A stretch of 14,382 nt of DNA from contig CAIMDX010000058.1 of the NCBI GenBank assembly GCA_903839905.1, positions 1 through 14,382 of the forward strand, read 5' to 3'. The notes beneath the pieces were generated by a model. That model did no database searches and had not been told where the DNA came from. It saw only the letters and a list, made by a program, of their open reading frames with translations. Numbering within the stretch: position 1 is the first letter of the stretch; every line of letters begins with the position of its first letter. Below, piece by piece: positions 6,043 through 12,977 of the stretch. The translations under genes were made by a program, and so were the position numbers. The DNA comes from an uncultured bacterium. GTDB taxonomy: Bacteria > Patescibacteriota > Minisyncoccia > Minisyncoccales > JAQTVQ01.

Positions 6043-7173
6043 TTATCGGCGGTTGATAGCGTCCAAAATTTCTTTTTTAGCTAATGCCAGATTTGGCTGC
6101 CGGGACAGGAAGAGAATGCCGCTGCCTTTTCTTTTCCCTCCCAGACGACGGTTTATTTTTTCAACGGTATTCTCTTTGTCGGAATAAAAAATACCCATTA
6201 TTTTATCTGGTCCGCTTTGAGCTTCTGCTTCCCACAAAAGCAGCAAAGAAGGTACAGAAAGACGGGTTTTTATTTCGGCGATAACAAATCCAAGGTCTCT
6301 TGGCGATGCTCCAGCCGATCCAAAATTTTTTTTATCCAGGCAGGAGCAGTAAATGGCGGATTCTTCGTAAAATTCTATTTTTTTCAGGACTTCGGATAAA
6401 AGGCTTTGTCCAGGACGGGGCTCTTTTTTCCCATCCGCCTGGAAAGAAAAATCTGCTCCATTTCTTGCAAGCCAGCTTAAAAGCAATATTAATTCTTGCT
6501 GATCATCCGGCTTTGCGTCTTTTAAGAATAATGTAAATCCGTATAAAAGCGCATTAGCAGCATCGCTGTTAATAAAATCTACCCCGAAGTTTTTTAAAAA
6601 ATAGGCGCAGGCTTGGGAGAGAGAAGGGTATTTTTTTACCAAGTTAAAATCAGCGTATTTTTGGCTAAGGCCGCTATTGTCTATGCTGATGATTTTTATT
6701 TGGGGAAGATATCGGTCCGGATTTTCTTCTATCGCTTTTTCAATATCTTGGAAATTTTCTATGCCTAAAGCTATTAAAAGATCAGCCGGTTTTTTTAGCT
6801 GATTTATCCCTTGAAAACCGTTGATATTGCGGCTAGCGATGGTTTTAAATGAGAGATCTTCTAGTCTGATGCCTTCCTTTTTAGGCTTTATATATAGATT
6901 AATCTCGTCGCCTTTTTTTTCATAATAAATTTCGGAAACATTTTTTTTAAAAGATATCAAAAAAGTTTTTTGTTCATCTTCTTTTGATAGGATATCAATC
7001 GGATCGGGAAATTCTCGCAGGGCGGGGATGTTTACAATCTTGTTAATATTTTTTAAACTAAAAAAAAGAGCCAAGGCGGCGCCGGCGGCGTCCTGGCTGG
7101 GATTGTCGCGAGTAAGGATTGTTATCCTTTTAGCGTTATAAATTGCGTCTTTTGCCTCTTTAAGATTGTCCAT
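6043..7173 (-). CDS. Degenerate DHH-superfamily phosphoesterase-like protein
   Basis: The 376 residues follow the layout of the DHH/RecJ-NrnA phosphoesterase family, which degrades short RNA or cyclic dinucleotides. The expected metal-binding motifs are decayed. The first motif, normally PDGDA, reads NPSQDAAGAALAL (24-36), keeping D28 in the right setting. The DHH motif itself is replaced by IDNSG (164-168), before a segment (QKYADFNLVK) like the one after DHH in the family. The downstream helices SQACAYFLKNFG (186-197) and DAANALLYGFTLFLKDA (204-220) match the family's alpha-helical region. A clear glycine-rich DHHA1 substrate motif is not seen near the end (NRRLGGKRKGSGI, 341-353). I start at the ATG at 7171-7173; a TTG 11 codons upstream has no support. 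Assignment is by overall pattern, and activity is doubtful. A binding or regulatory role is inference. Confidence 0.6.
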   Translation of the reverse strand: MDNLKEAKDAIYNAKRITILTRDNPSQDAAGAALALFFSLKNINKIVNIPALREFPDPIDILSKEDEQKTFLISFKKNVSEIYYEKKGDEINLYIKPKKEGIRLEDLSFKTIASRNINGFQGINQLKKPADLLIALGIENFQDIEKAIEENPDRYLPQIKIISIDNSGLSQKYADFNLVKKYPSLSQACAYFLKNFGVDFINSDAANALLYGFTLFLKDAKPDDQQELILLLSWLARNGADFSFQADGKKEPRPGQSLLSEVLKKIEFYEESAIYCSCLDKKNFGSAGASPRDLGFVIAEIKTRLSVPSLLLLWEAEAQSGPDKIMGIFYSDKENTVEKINRRLGGKRKGSGILFLSRQPNLALAKKEILDAINRR

Positions 7174-7201
7174 AAACTTAATCCAAACTACTTTATTCTT
7201 G

Positions 7202-7219
7202 CCCAAAAGTCAATTTGGG
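7202..7219. promoter_or_regulatory. Inverted repeat in the divergent tsaE/DHH-like promoter region
   Basis: CCCAAA (7202-7207) and TTTGGG (7214-7219) are perfect inverted arms around six bases, in the 74-base gap between two divergent starts (7173 on minus, 7248 on plus). A weak minus-strand -35-like TTGACT (complement of 7208-7213) sits in its centre. It has the shape of an operator, but short A/T-rich arms like these arise often by chance. Confidence 0.25.
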
Positions 7220-7247
7220 AATTGCGGCTGATACCACAGAGAATCTA

Positions 7248-7805
7248 ATGGAAATACAAACAACAGGGTACAGAAAGACCCAAGAGCTCGGCAAGATTTT
7301 TGCCCAGGAAATTTTAAGAAAAGGGCCGCAAGAAAAGGCGGTTATTTTGGCCTTGGCCGGCGGCTTGGGAGGAGGGAAAACCACTTTTTCCCAGGGTTTT
7401 GCGAAGGGGCTGGGAGTTAAAAATAAGATAACAAGCCCTACTTTTGCGATTTTTAAAAGATTTAAGACGGATTTGGCTCGCAACCGGGCCCTTCAAAAAA
7501 TAAATTTTAAAAACTTTTATCACTTTGATTGCTATCGGCTTTTAGGGCCGAAAGATATTCTAGAGTTGGGATTTAAGGAAATCGTTTCCTCCCCTGAAAA
7601 TATTATTTTGCTGGAATGGGCAGAAAGAGTTAAAAAGGTATTGCCAAAAGAAACCATCTGGCTCCAATTTGATTTTATCGGGAAAAATAAAAGAAGGATC
7701 GTACTAGATAAGGACAAAACAAGCAAACGCTGTAAGAATGCGGTAGAAAAAGGAGGAAAGAAGCAACTCAAAGATAGATTAATAATAAGCTCCAAGCCCC
7801 AATGA
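7248..7805 (+). CDS. tsaE: tRNA threonylcarbamoyladenosine biosynthesis ATPase TsaE
   Basis: ATPase that works with TsaB and TsaD to make the universal t6A37 modification on ANN-decoding tRNAs. Counting from the ATG at 7248, the protein has 185 residues. Walker A is GGLGGGKTTF (38-47), the switch-like SPTF is at 63-66, YHFDCYRL (91-98) carries the conserved H and D, and LLEWAERV (121-128) holds the family's EW pair. The last 35 or so residues are basic and not conserved. The final codons and the TGA come from the start of a degenerate intergenic repeat, so the natural end may have been altered. A TTG at 7215 would add 11 residues without family support. tsaB and tsaD are not in this window. 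It is divergent from the DHH-like gene and heads the plus-strand series. Confidence 0.93.
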   Translation: MEIQTTGYRKTQELGKIFAQEILRKGPQEKAVILALAGGLGGGKTTFSQGFAKGLGVKNKITSPTFAIFKRFKTDLARNRALQKINFKNFYHFDCYRLLGPKDILELGFKEIVSSPENIILLEWAERVKKVLPKETIWLQFDFIGKNKRRIVLDKDKTSKRCKNAVEKGGKKQLKDRLIISSKPQ

Positions 7806-7915
7806 CCAATGCCCAATTAAATCCCAATTTCTAAAACCCCAAAACGAACGATTTGGTCATTGGGATTTAGGATTTGGTTGGGCTTTGGGCTTTGGTCATT
7901 GGGATTTTGAAATTT
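7788..7915. repeat. Degenerate AATGACC/AATCCC-type inverted and direct repeat
   Basis: The gap between tsaE and the exonuclease gene is filled by repeated motifs such as CCCAATGACCAA (7798-7809), AATCCCAATT and AAGCCC. On the right half the complementary forms appear. A 17-base unit, TTTGGTCATTGGGATTT, occurs identically at 7852-7868 and 7891-7907, a 39-base period. The left half is roughly the reverse complement of the right half, so the whole is a loose inverted repeat centred near 7845-7850. Such heptamer-like repeats are known from many draft genomes of uncultured bacteria, where they yield spurious peptides of the WALVIGI type. The repeat supplies the tsaE stop codon and creates a false upstream start for the exonuclease at 7874. 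Confidence 0.8.
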
Positions 7916-7921
7916 ACGGTT

Positions 7922-8884
7922 ATGGTCTCTGACAAACAAACATTACTCATTCTTGACAGTAACGCCATCATCCACCGCGCCTACCACGCCTTGCCCCCGC
8001 TGACCAATAAGAGGGGGGAGCAGACAGGGGCGGTTTATGGATTCTTGCTTGCTTTTTTTAAAGCTCTTAATGATTTCAGCCCAAACTATTTGGCTGCTTG
8101 CTTTGATTTTCCTGCCCCAAGCTTCAGGAAAGAAGTGTCTAAGGACTACAAAGCTAACCGGATGAAAGCCGATCCAGAGCTTTATGCCCAGATACCGCTT
8201 GTTAAAAAAATCTTATCCGCTTTTGGGGTGAGAGTTTTTGAGAAACAGGGGTTTGAGGCCGATGATCTGATCGGCACAATCGCTCATGCTTCTTCTTTCG
8301 GCCCCGGCTCTCGCGTCAAAAGCATTATTTTGAGCGGAGATCATGATGTTTTACAATTAGTTAATAGCGATATCTCGGCTTCCTTGCTAAAACAAGGGAT
8401 CAAAGATACTGCGCTTTTTGACTCTAAAGCTGTTATGGAAAAATACGGGATAGAGCCTGCGCAGCTTGTTGATTATAAAGCTTTGAGGGGAGATCCGACA
8501 GATAATATTTCCGGAGTAAAAGGCATCGGTCCCAAAACCGCCGCAGAATTATTGCAAAAATTTCAAAGCTTAGACCAAGCTTATCAAGAAATAGAGGAAG
8601 GGTCCGAGAGGGCTAAAGGGATAAGCCTAAAGACGAGAGAGATGCTTTTGTCCCAAAAAGATAAGTGCTTGACTAGCCGTATCCTTGCGCGAATTGTAAT
8701 TGACGCCCCAATCGGTTTTGAGCTTGAAGATTGCCAATGGCAGGAGCTGGATAAGGAAAAAATAGCCAAAATTTTGGAAGATTTTGAATTTTTCAGTTTG
8801 GCCAAGAGGGTCAGAGGTGCGGATAAAATTGAAAAGCCGAAAGACACTCCTCCTAGTTTTAAAAAAAATCTGAAATTATGGTAA
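7922..8884 (+). CDS. Stand-alone 5'-3' exonuclease (PolA N-terminal domain type)
   Basis: Structure-specific 5' nuclease of the FEN/PolA N-terminal family, which removes RNA primers and 5' flaps during replication and repair. Metal-binding acidic residues are visible: D12 in LLILDSNAIIHRAYHA, D62 in ACFDFPAPSFRK, E112/D114/D115 in GFEADDLIGT, D140 and D142 in SGDHDVLQLV, and D191/D194 in LRGDPTDN. The helix-hairpin-helix DNA-binding loop NISGVKGIGPKTAAELL (195-211) follows. The protein ends at 320 residues, and no 3'-5' exonuclease or polymerase domain follows in any frame. I start at the ATG at 7922 (MVSDKQTLLILDS). A longer frame from 7874 would begin inside the repeat and add a spurious 16-residue leader. 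Where primer filling is done by a separate polymerase, such a free domain is sufficient; this is inference. Confidence 0.92.
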   Translation: MVSDKQTLLILDSNAIIHRAYHALPPLTNKRGEQTGAVYGFLLAFFKALNDFSPNYLAACFDFPAPSFRKEVSKDYKANRMKADPELYAQIPLVKKILSAFGVRVFEKQGFEADDLIGTIAHASSFGPGSRVKSIILSGDHDVLQLVNSDISASLLKQGIKDTALFDSKAVMEKYGIEPAQLVDYKALRGDPTDNISGVKGIGPKTAAELLQKFQSLDQAYQEIEEGSERAKGISLKTREMLLSQKDKCLTSRILARIVIDAPIGFELEDCQWQELDKEKIAKILEDFEFFSLAKRVRGADKIEKPKDTPPSFKKNLKLW

Positions 8885-8897
8885 GATAAAATAAGAT

Positions 8898-8925
8898 TTG
8901 ATTTAACTCTTTTCTAGCCCATACT
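8898..8925 (+). promoter_or_regulatory. Possible promoter for a leaderless sensor transcript
   Basis: TTGATT (8898-8903) and CATACT (8920-8925) are separated by 16 bases, each matching consensus at four of six positions. The predicted start of transcription falls at about 8931-8932, on the sensor ATG, which has no Shine-Dalgarno site. A leaderless message is therefore possible, but the boxes are weak. Confidence 0.3.
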
Positions 8926-8930
8926 TAAAA

Positions 8931-9944
8931 ATGAAATTCAGCTATTTACAGCTTAAAATAATCGGCGGGATAGTCTTTTTTTGCTCTTCAATTTTTTTCC
9001 TGATTTTTTATTTGATAATTTTTTATCAAAAAGAGGCATTTTTGGATTTTGAAAAAAACCAAGCTTACGCTTGCTCCAGATATCTGCAGTCCGTTTTTAT
9101 CCAGCCAAAAGACTTCACTAATGAAACAAAGACGCAGGAAATTATCTATAGCTTGAATGCCTCTTACCCCAATTTAGTCAAGGCAGACATCAATTTGATG
9201 CAAAACGGCAAAATGACGACTGTCTCCTCTTTGGATTTCAAATTGATCGGAAAGGAAGCAAGCCCTGAAAATTATGAGGTTCTCCAGTCCGGCAGATTGG
9301 AAGAAATAGAATTTTCCGCCCCTGTTTTCAGCGATTCAGATAATTTTTTCAAGATAGTCTTTCCTATCAGGCTTTCCGGCGCCAGCTACGGCACTTATGA
9401 GATAGTCACATCTCTCGGTTCTTTTCAAAAGTCTTTCAAATTTATCCAAGAGAAGATATTGCAGACTACAGCATTAGGACTGGTTCTTTTAATGCTGCTT
9501 CTTTTCCTTTTTCTGAATTCTTTGGTTCTAAAGCCGATAAAAAAGCTGGAAAAAGGGATAGAGTTTTTTTCCAAAGGGAAATTTGATTATAAAATAGACG
9601 AAAAAGGATCGGATGAATTCGGCGAGCTGGCGAAGGGGCTTAATGAAATGTCAAAAGAACTTTATAAATCTTACGATTCTTTAGAGGACGCTATTGAACA
9701 AAGGACTAAAGAGTTGGAGGAGGCTCGTACCATATTAGAGATTCAAGTAGGGGCTAGGACCAGACAGTTGAAAGAAGTCAATGAAACATTGGAAAAACAA
9801 GTTAAGGAGAAAACGATTGAACTCCAAGGCAAGCTCAAAGAGCTTGAAAGATTCAACAAGCTGATGATTGATCGCGAGCTAAGGATGATTGAATTAAAAA
9901 ATGATGTGAAAAAAGCTAAAGAGCTTGGAGATAAAAAGAAATAG
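8931..9944 (+). CDS. Membrane HAMP sensor protein without a kinase domain
   Basis: The 337-residue protein has the sensory half of a histidine kinase only. Transmembrane helix 1 is at about 9-32. An extracytoplasmic domain spans about 33-175 with a Cache/PAS-like look (PENYEVLQSG at 112-121, then FKIVFPIRLSGASYGTYEIV at 140-159). Transmembrane helix 2 is at about 177-199, and a HAMP domain at about 199-250 contains KPIKKLEKGI and DEFGELAKGLNEM. A long charged coiled coil runs from 250 to the end, with repeated RTKEL/RTRQL elements and the segment ERFNKLMIDRELRMIELK (306-323), which in full-length kinases commonly leads into downstream signalling domains. There is no H-box, N-box or ATP-binding domain. 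A soluble PAS kinase follows 104 bases later, so the two probably act as a split receptor. The ligand cannot be told. No Shine-Dalgarno site precedes the ATG. Confidence 0.85.
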   Translation: MKFSYLQLKIIGGIVFFCSSIFFLIFYLIIFYQKEAFLDFEKNQAYACSRYLQSVFIQPKDFTNETKTQEIIYSLNASYPNLVKADINLMQNGKMTTVSSLDFKLIGKEASPENYEVLQSGRLEEIEFSAPVFSDSDNFFKIVFPIRLSGASYGTYEIVTSLGSFQKSFKFIQEKILQTTALGLVLLMLLLFLFLNSLVLKPIKKLEKGIEFFSKGKFDYKIDEKGSDEFGELAKGLNEMSKELYKSYDSLEDAIEQRTKELEEARTILEIQVGARTRQLKEVNETLEKQVKEKTIELQGKLKELERFNKLMIDRELRMIELKNDVKKAKELGDKKK

Positions 9945-9959
9945 GAAGCAGTTTTGAGC

Positions 9960-10029
9960 TTGTAGGCGTTTTGCTTCGCAAAAGGAAAAATATATTTTTC
10001 CTTTCTTGCCGAAGGCAAGTCTCCTACAA
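9960..10029. repeat. 70-base multi-hairpin inverted repeat between sensor and kinase
   Basis: The outer arms TTGTAGG (9960-9966) and CCTACAA (10023-10029) enclose three perfect palindromic units. These are TTTTGC-TTC-GCAAAA (9969-9983), a 24-base palindrome with arms AAAGGAAAAATA/TATTTTTCCTTT (9981-10004), and CTTGCC-GAA-GGCAAG (10005-10019). The left and right halves are also near reverse complements of each other as wholes. The element can fold as a cloverleaf or as one long hairpin. It fills most of the gap between the sensor and kinase genes. It resembles a REP- or MITE-like palindromic element; no transposase is nearby. Confidence 0.75.
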
Positions 10030-10048
10030 ACTATAAGCTAATAATGTT

Positions 10049-11248
10049 ATGGCCTTGGAAGAAGAAAAAAAAGAAACAAGCCCCGGCGAAGCAACTTATC
10101 GGGAAACGGAAAATGATTTGAGGCAGGCCCGCAGCGCGCTTTTGAATATTTTGGATGATACGGAAATGGCCAGAAGAATCGCCGTGGAGGAAAAAAATAA
10201 AACTTTGGCTATCATCCAAAATTTTTCCGATGCTATTTTGGTTTTTGATGAAAATAATATCCTTGAATTGGCGAACCCTTTGGCGGAAGAGTATTTGGAT
10301 GAAAAAAAAGAGAATCTCGTAGGCAAGAGGGTGGACGAGTTTTTAGCCCTGCCGAAAACAAAAATGCTAATGCAACTCTTGGAGGTTTCAGAAGGCTCTC
10401 CGATTAAGCAGTTGTTTAGGAAAGAATTTATGGCCAGCCCTAATTTTTATTTGGAAGTTACTTCCGTAATGCTGATAATAGATTCTAAGTTAAAGGGAAC
10501 GCTATTAGTCCTTCACGATATTACCCGCGAGAAAAATATTGAGAAAATGAAAACTGAGTTTGTTTCAATTTCGGCCCATCAGCTTCGCACGCCGCTTTCG
10601 GCGATAAAATGGACATTGAGGATGGTTCTTGACCAGGATATAGGAGCTATCACTCCGGAGCAAAAAGATATTTTAGAGAAAAGCTACCTTAGCAATGAAA
10701 GGATGATTAATCTAGTTAACGATCTTTTAAATGTTACCCGCATTGAAGAAGGCCGCTTTTTATCTAAGCCTGAACCGGTCCAAATAGAAGAATTGATTCA
10801 ATCGGTCGTTGATAATATGCAAGAGGAGGCGAAAAAAAGGAAGATATCTTTAAGCTTTACTAAAGCTGGAAGATCATTATTGCCAATAGTCAAGCTTGAT
10901 AAAGAAAAAATGAAACTGACTTTGGATAATTTAGTTACCAACGCTTTGAAATATAACAATAATGGCAAAAATGGGAGAGTAGAAGTTTTCGTTAAGGAAA
11001 ACAGCGAGAAAGAGTTGCAAGTTGAAATAAAAGATAACGGCTTGGGGATACCAGAAGGCCAGCAGTCCAGGATTTTTACCAAGTTTTTCAGGGGGGAAAA
11101 TGTTGTCAGGATGGAAGTTGACGGATCTGGCTTGGGGCTTTATACGGCTAAAAATGTTGTTGAAGCGCATGGAGGGAAAATTTGGTTTGAATCAGAGGAG
11201 GGGAAAGGAACCACATTCTATCTAACCTTGCCTATCCCGCAAAGCTAA
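10049..11248 (+). CDS. Soluble PAS-domain histidine kinase
   Basis: A 399-residue cytoplasmic two-component kinase without transmembrane helices. A helical N-terminus (about 15-50) is followed by a PAS domain at about 50-160 (AIIQNFSDAILVFDENN, then ELANPLAEEYL, ending at LVLHDITREKN). The HisKA dimerisation domain has H177 in the H-box SAHQLRTPLS. The HATPase_c domain shows the N-box LDNLVTNALKY (292-302), G1 DNGLGIP (329-335), the F-box FTKFFRG and G2 GSGLGLYTAKNV (359-370). All residues needed for ATP binding and autophosphorylation are present, and there is no attached receiver. The upstream membrane sensor lacks a kinase, and two single-domain receivers follow, so a relay sensor > kinase > receivers is the natural reading. 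A stop (TAA, 10034-10036) lies in frame before the ATG, so the kinase is not simply the read-through end of the sensor gene. The start has no Shine-Dalgarno site. Confidence 0.92.
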   Translation: MALEEEKKETSPGEATYRETENDLRQARSALLNILDDTEMARRIAVEEKNKTLAIIQNFSDAILVFDENNILELANPLAEEYLDEKKENLVGKRVDEFLALPKTKMLMQLLEVSEGSPIKQLFRKEFMASPNFYLEVTSVMLIIDSKLKGTLLVLHDITREKNIEKMKTEFVSISAHQLRTPLSAIKWTLRMVLDQDIGAITPEQKDILEKSYLSNERMINLVNDLLNVTRIEEGRFLSKPEPVQIEELIQSVVDNMQEEAKKRKISLSFTKAGRSLLPIVKLDKEKMKLTLDNLVTNALKYNNNGKNGRVEVFVKENSEKELQVEIKDNGLGIPEGQQSRIFTKFFRGENVVRMEVDGSGLGLYTAKNVVEAHGGKIWFESEEGKGTTFYLTLPIPQS

Positions 11249-11306
11249 AGTATTTACTTCCGCTATAAAAACAAGTAGAATATATTATATACTAAGGTGA
11301 AATTTT

Positions 11307-11678
11307 ATGGCTAAAAAGATTTTAATTATAGAGGATGAAGAAATAATGTTGAATCTGCTTGAAAAGAAACTCAAGGCAGTCGGCTACGACATCGTAACGG
11401 CAGAAAATGGTCAAGATGGTTTAGATATACTGAGAAGCCAGCCTTTTGACTTAGTTTTATCGGATATTATAATGCCGAAACTGGGAGGCCTTGAGGTGAT
11501 GGAAAAAATGAGTCAGGATCCAGTGCTTAAAAACATTCCTATAATCGTTATATCTAATTCCGGTCAGCCGGTAGAAATAGACCAAGCTAAAAGATTCGGA
11601 GCCAAGGATTGGCTGGTTAAGACCGAATTTGATCCTCAAGAAGTCATAACTAAGGTCAAAAAACTTCTCGGGGAATAA
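11307..11678 (+). CDS. Single-domain response regulator (receiver only), first copy
   Basis: A 123-residue CheY-like receiver with no output domain. The acidic pocket is ED at 9-10 plus E11, and the phosphoacceptor is D53 in LVLSDIIMP. The signalling serine is S83 in IVISNSG, and the conserved lysine is K105 in WLVKTEF. Length and all phosphotransfer residues fit an active receiver. It has the clearest ribosome-binding site in the window: AAGGTGA at 11294-11300, six bases before the ATG, which suggests strong translation. It follows the kinase by 58 bases and is paralogous to the next gene. The two share the same layout (D53, S83, K105) and an LVK..F.PQE.I end. With no DNA-binding domain, it must act through protein contacts or as a phosphate relay or sink. 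Confidence 0.93.
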   Translation: MAKKILIIEDEEIMLNLLEKKLKAVGYDIVTAENGQDGLDILRSQPFDLVLSDIIMPKLGGLEVMEKMSQDPVLKNIPIIVISNSGQPVEIDQAKRFGAKDWLVKTEFDPQEVITKVKKLLGE

Positions 11679-11730
11679 ATTTTAGCGGAAGTTGGGCTAA
11701 GACGATAATTAATTTAGCTAAAAATAAAAT

Positions 11731-12099
11731 ATGCCTCACAAAATTTTGCTAGTAGAAGACGATCGTTTTTTGAGAGAGCTAATGAGTCAGAAAATCGTGA
11801 AAATGGGTGAAGATTTAGTTGTTGCCGTTGACGGTGAAGAGGGAGTAAAAAAAACCAAGGAAGAAAAGCCGGAGATAGTTTTATTGGACTTGATGCTGCC
11901 TGGCATTGATGGTTTTGGTGTTTTAAGTCAAATTAAAGCCGACCCGGAAACGGCCGAGATACCGGTGATAATTCTCTCCAATCTTGGACAAAAAGAAGAT
12001 ATAGACAGAGCCCTTAAACTTGGCGCAGCCGATTTTTTAGTCAAAGCTCATTTTACGCCGCAAGAGATTATAGATAAGATAGAACAATATTTGAAATAG
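11731..12099 (+). CDS. Single-domain response regulator (receiver only), second copy
   Basis: A 122-residue receiver-only protein with ED/D at 9-11, phosphoacceptor D53 in VLLDLMLPG, S83 in ILSNLGQ and K105 in LVKAHF. It aligns with the preceding gene almost without gaps, so tandem duplication and divergence is the simplest origin. No output domain is present. Unlike its neighbour it has no visible Shine-Dalgarno site (AAAATAAAAT precedes the ATG), so the two copies are probably made at different levels. Its stop is only two bases before the mutM start, which suggests coupled translation with mutM or simple packing. Confidence 0.92.
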   Translation: MPHKILLVEDDRFLRELMSQKIVKMGEDLVVAVDGEEGVKKTKEEKPEIVLLDLMLPGIDGFGVLSQIKADPETAEIPVIILSNLGQKEDIDRALKLGAADFLVKAHFTPQEIIDKIEQYLK

Positions 12100-12101
12100 A
12101 G

Positions 12102-12977
12102 ATGCCCGAGCTTCCCGAAGTGGAAACAATAGTTAAAGATTTAAAGCTAAAGGTCCTTCAAAGGACCTTTATTGATTTCTGGACGGACTTTGAAAAATTA
12201 ATAAAATTTCCTAAATATTTTAAGGAATTCAAAAAATCCATTATCGGGCTAAGGATTGAAAAGGTCAGCCGTCGCGGAAAAAATATTATTTTTGATTTAT
12301 CGCGAGGAAAAGTTCTTTTGATCCATCAAAAAATGACCGGACACTTGCTATTGGGAAAATGGGAAAAAACAGGATCAAGCTGGAAGGCCGCAGTCTCGGG
12401 TCCGATAGCCGACGACCCGATGAATAGATTTTTACATTTGATTTTTATGCTGGACAATGGTCAAATGCTTGCCTTGTCCGATGTGCGTAAATTTGCCAAA
12501 GTAGAATTACGGGAGGCTAAAGATTTTTATTCATCTAAATATTTTAATGACCTTGGTCCGGAGCCGCTGGATAAAAAATTTTCTTTGGATGATTTTAAGG
12601 CCAGGATCCAGGAGAGAAAAGGGAAGATCAAGCAAATTCTTATGGACCAAAGCGTAATAGCGGGAATAGGGAATATCTATGCAGATGAGATATTGTGGCA
12701 GGCGAAGATAAGCCCGTTCAGGCCGGCCAATAAGATTTTCGGCCAGGAAATGAAGTTGATGTATTTGGCGATGAAAGAAATTCTGAAGAAAGCCATTAAA
12801 GCCAGAGGGTCAAGCATGTCCGATTACCGAACGCTTTCCGGAGAAAAAGGAAAATTCCAATTAATGAGAAAAGTCTACCGCCGCACCGGAGAAAAATGCC
12901 CTGTGTGCGGAGGGAAAATAAAAAGAGAAGTAATAGGAGGTCGATCGGCTCATTTTTGTCCCGCTTGCCAGAGATGA
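12102..12977 (+). CDS. mutM: Formamidopyrimidine-DNA glycosylase
   Basis: Base-excision repair glycosylase/AP lyase that removes 8-oxoguanine and formamidopyrimidines. The 291-residue protein has the catalytic N-terminus MPELPEVETI, in which P2 becomes the nucleophile once Met is removed and E3 assists. K60 is in SRRGKNIIF, and HQKMTGHL (75-82) and SDVRKFAKVE (126-135) contact DNA. The helix-two-turn-helix segment runs through IKQILMDQSVIAGIGNIYADE (176-196). A C-terminal zinc finger has C266-x2-C269 and C286-x2-C289, with the catalytic-loop R281 in GGRSAHFCPACQ. The MutM-type GNIYADE sequence and intact zinc finger separate it from endonuclease VIII. It begins two bases after the second receiver gene. 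The ATG gives the exact PELPE start, so the start is certain. Confidence 0.96.
   Translation: MPELPEVETIVKDLKLKVLQRTFIDFWTDFEKLIKFPKYFKEFKKSIIGLRIEKVSRRGKNIIFDLSRGKVLLIHQKMTGHLLLGKWEKTGSSWKAAVSGPIADDPMNRFLHLIFMLDNGQMLALSDVRKFAKVELREAKDFYSSKYFNDLGPEPLDKKFSLDDFKARIQERKGKIKQILMDQSVIAGIGNIYADEILWQAKISPFRPANKIFGQEMKLMYLAMKEILKKAIKARGSSMSDYRTLSGEKGKFQLMRKVYRRTGEKCPVCGGKIKREVIGGRSAHFCPACQR

Noticed and set aside
7174..7206. TTG start for the DHH-like gene
   Set aside because: It adds only GKNKVVWIKF-type residues with no supporting signal; the ATG at 7171-7173 is preferred.
7215..7247. TTG start for tsaE
   Set aside because: It adds 11 residues without family support or a ribosome-binding site; the ATG at 7248 precedes the conserved region at a normal distance.
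7874..7921. Upstream ATG extending the exonuclease by 16 residues (MVGLWALVIGILKF...)
   Set aside because: The extension is a translation of the degenerate intergenic repeat, and the family sequence begins at MVSDKQTLLILDS (7922).
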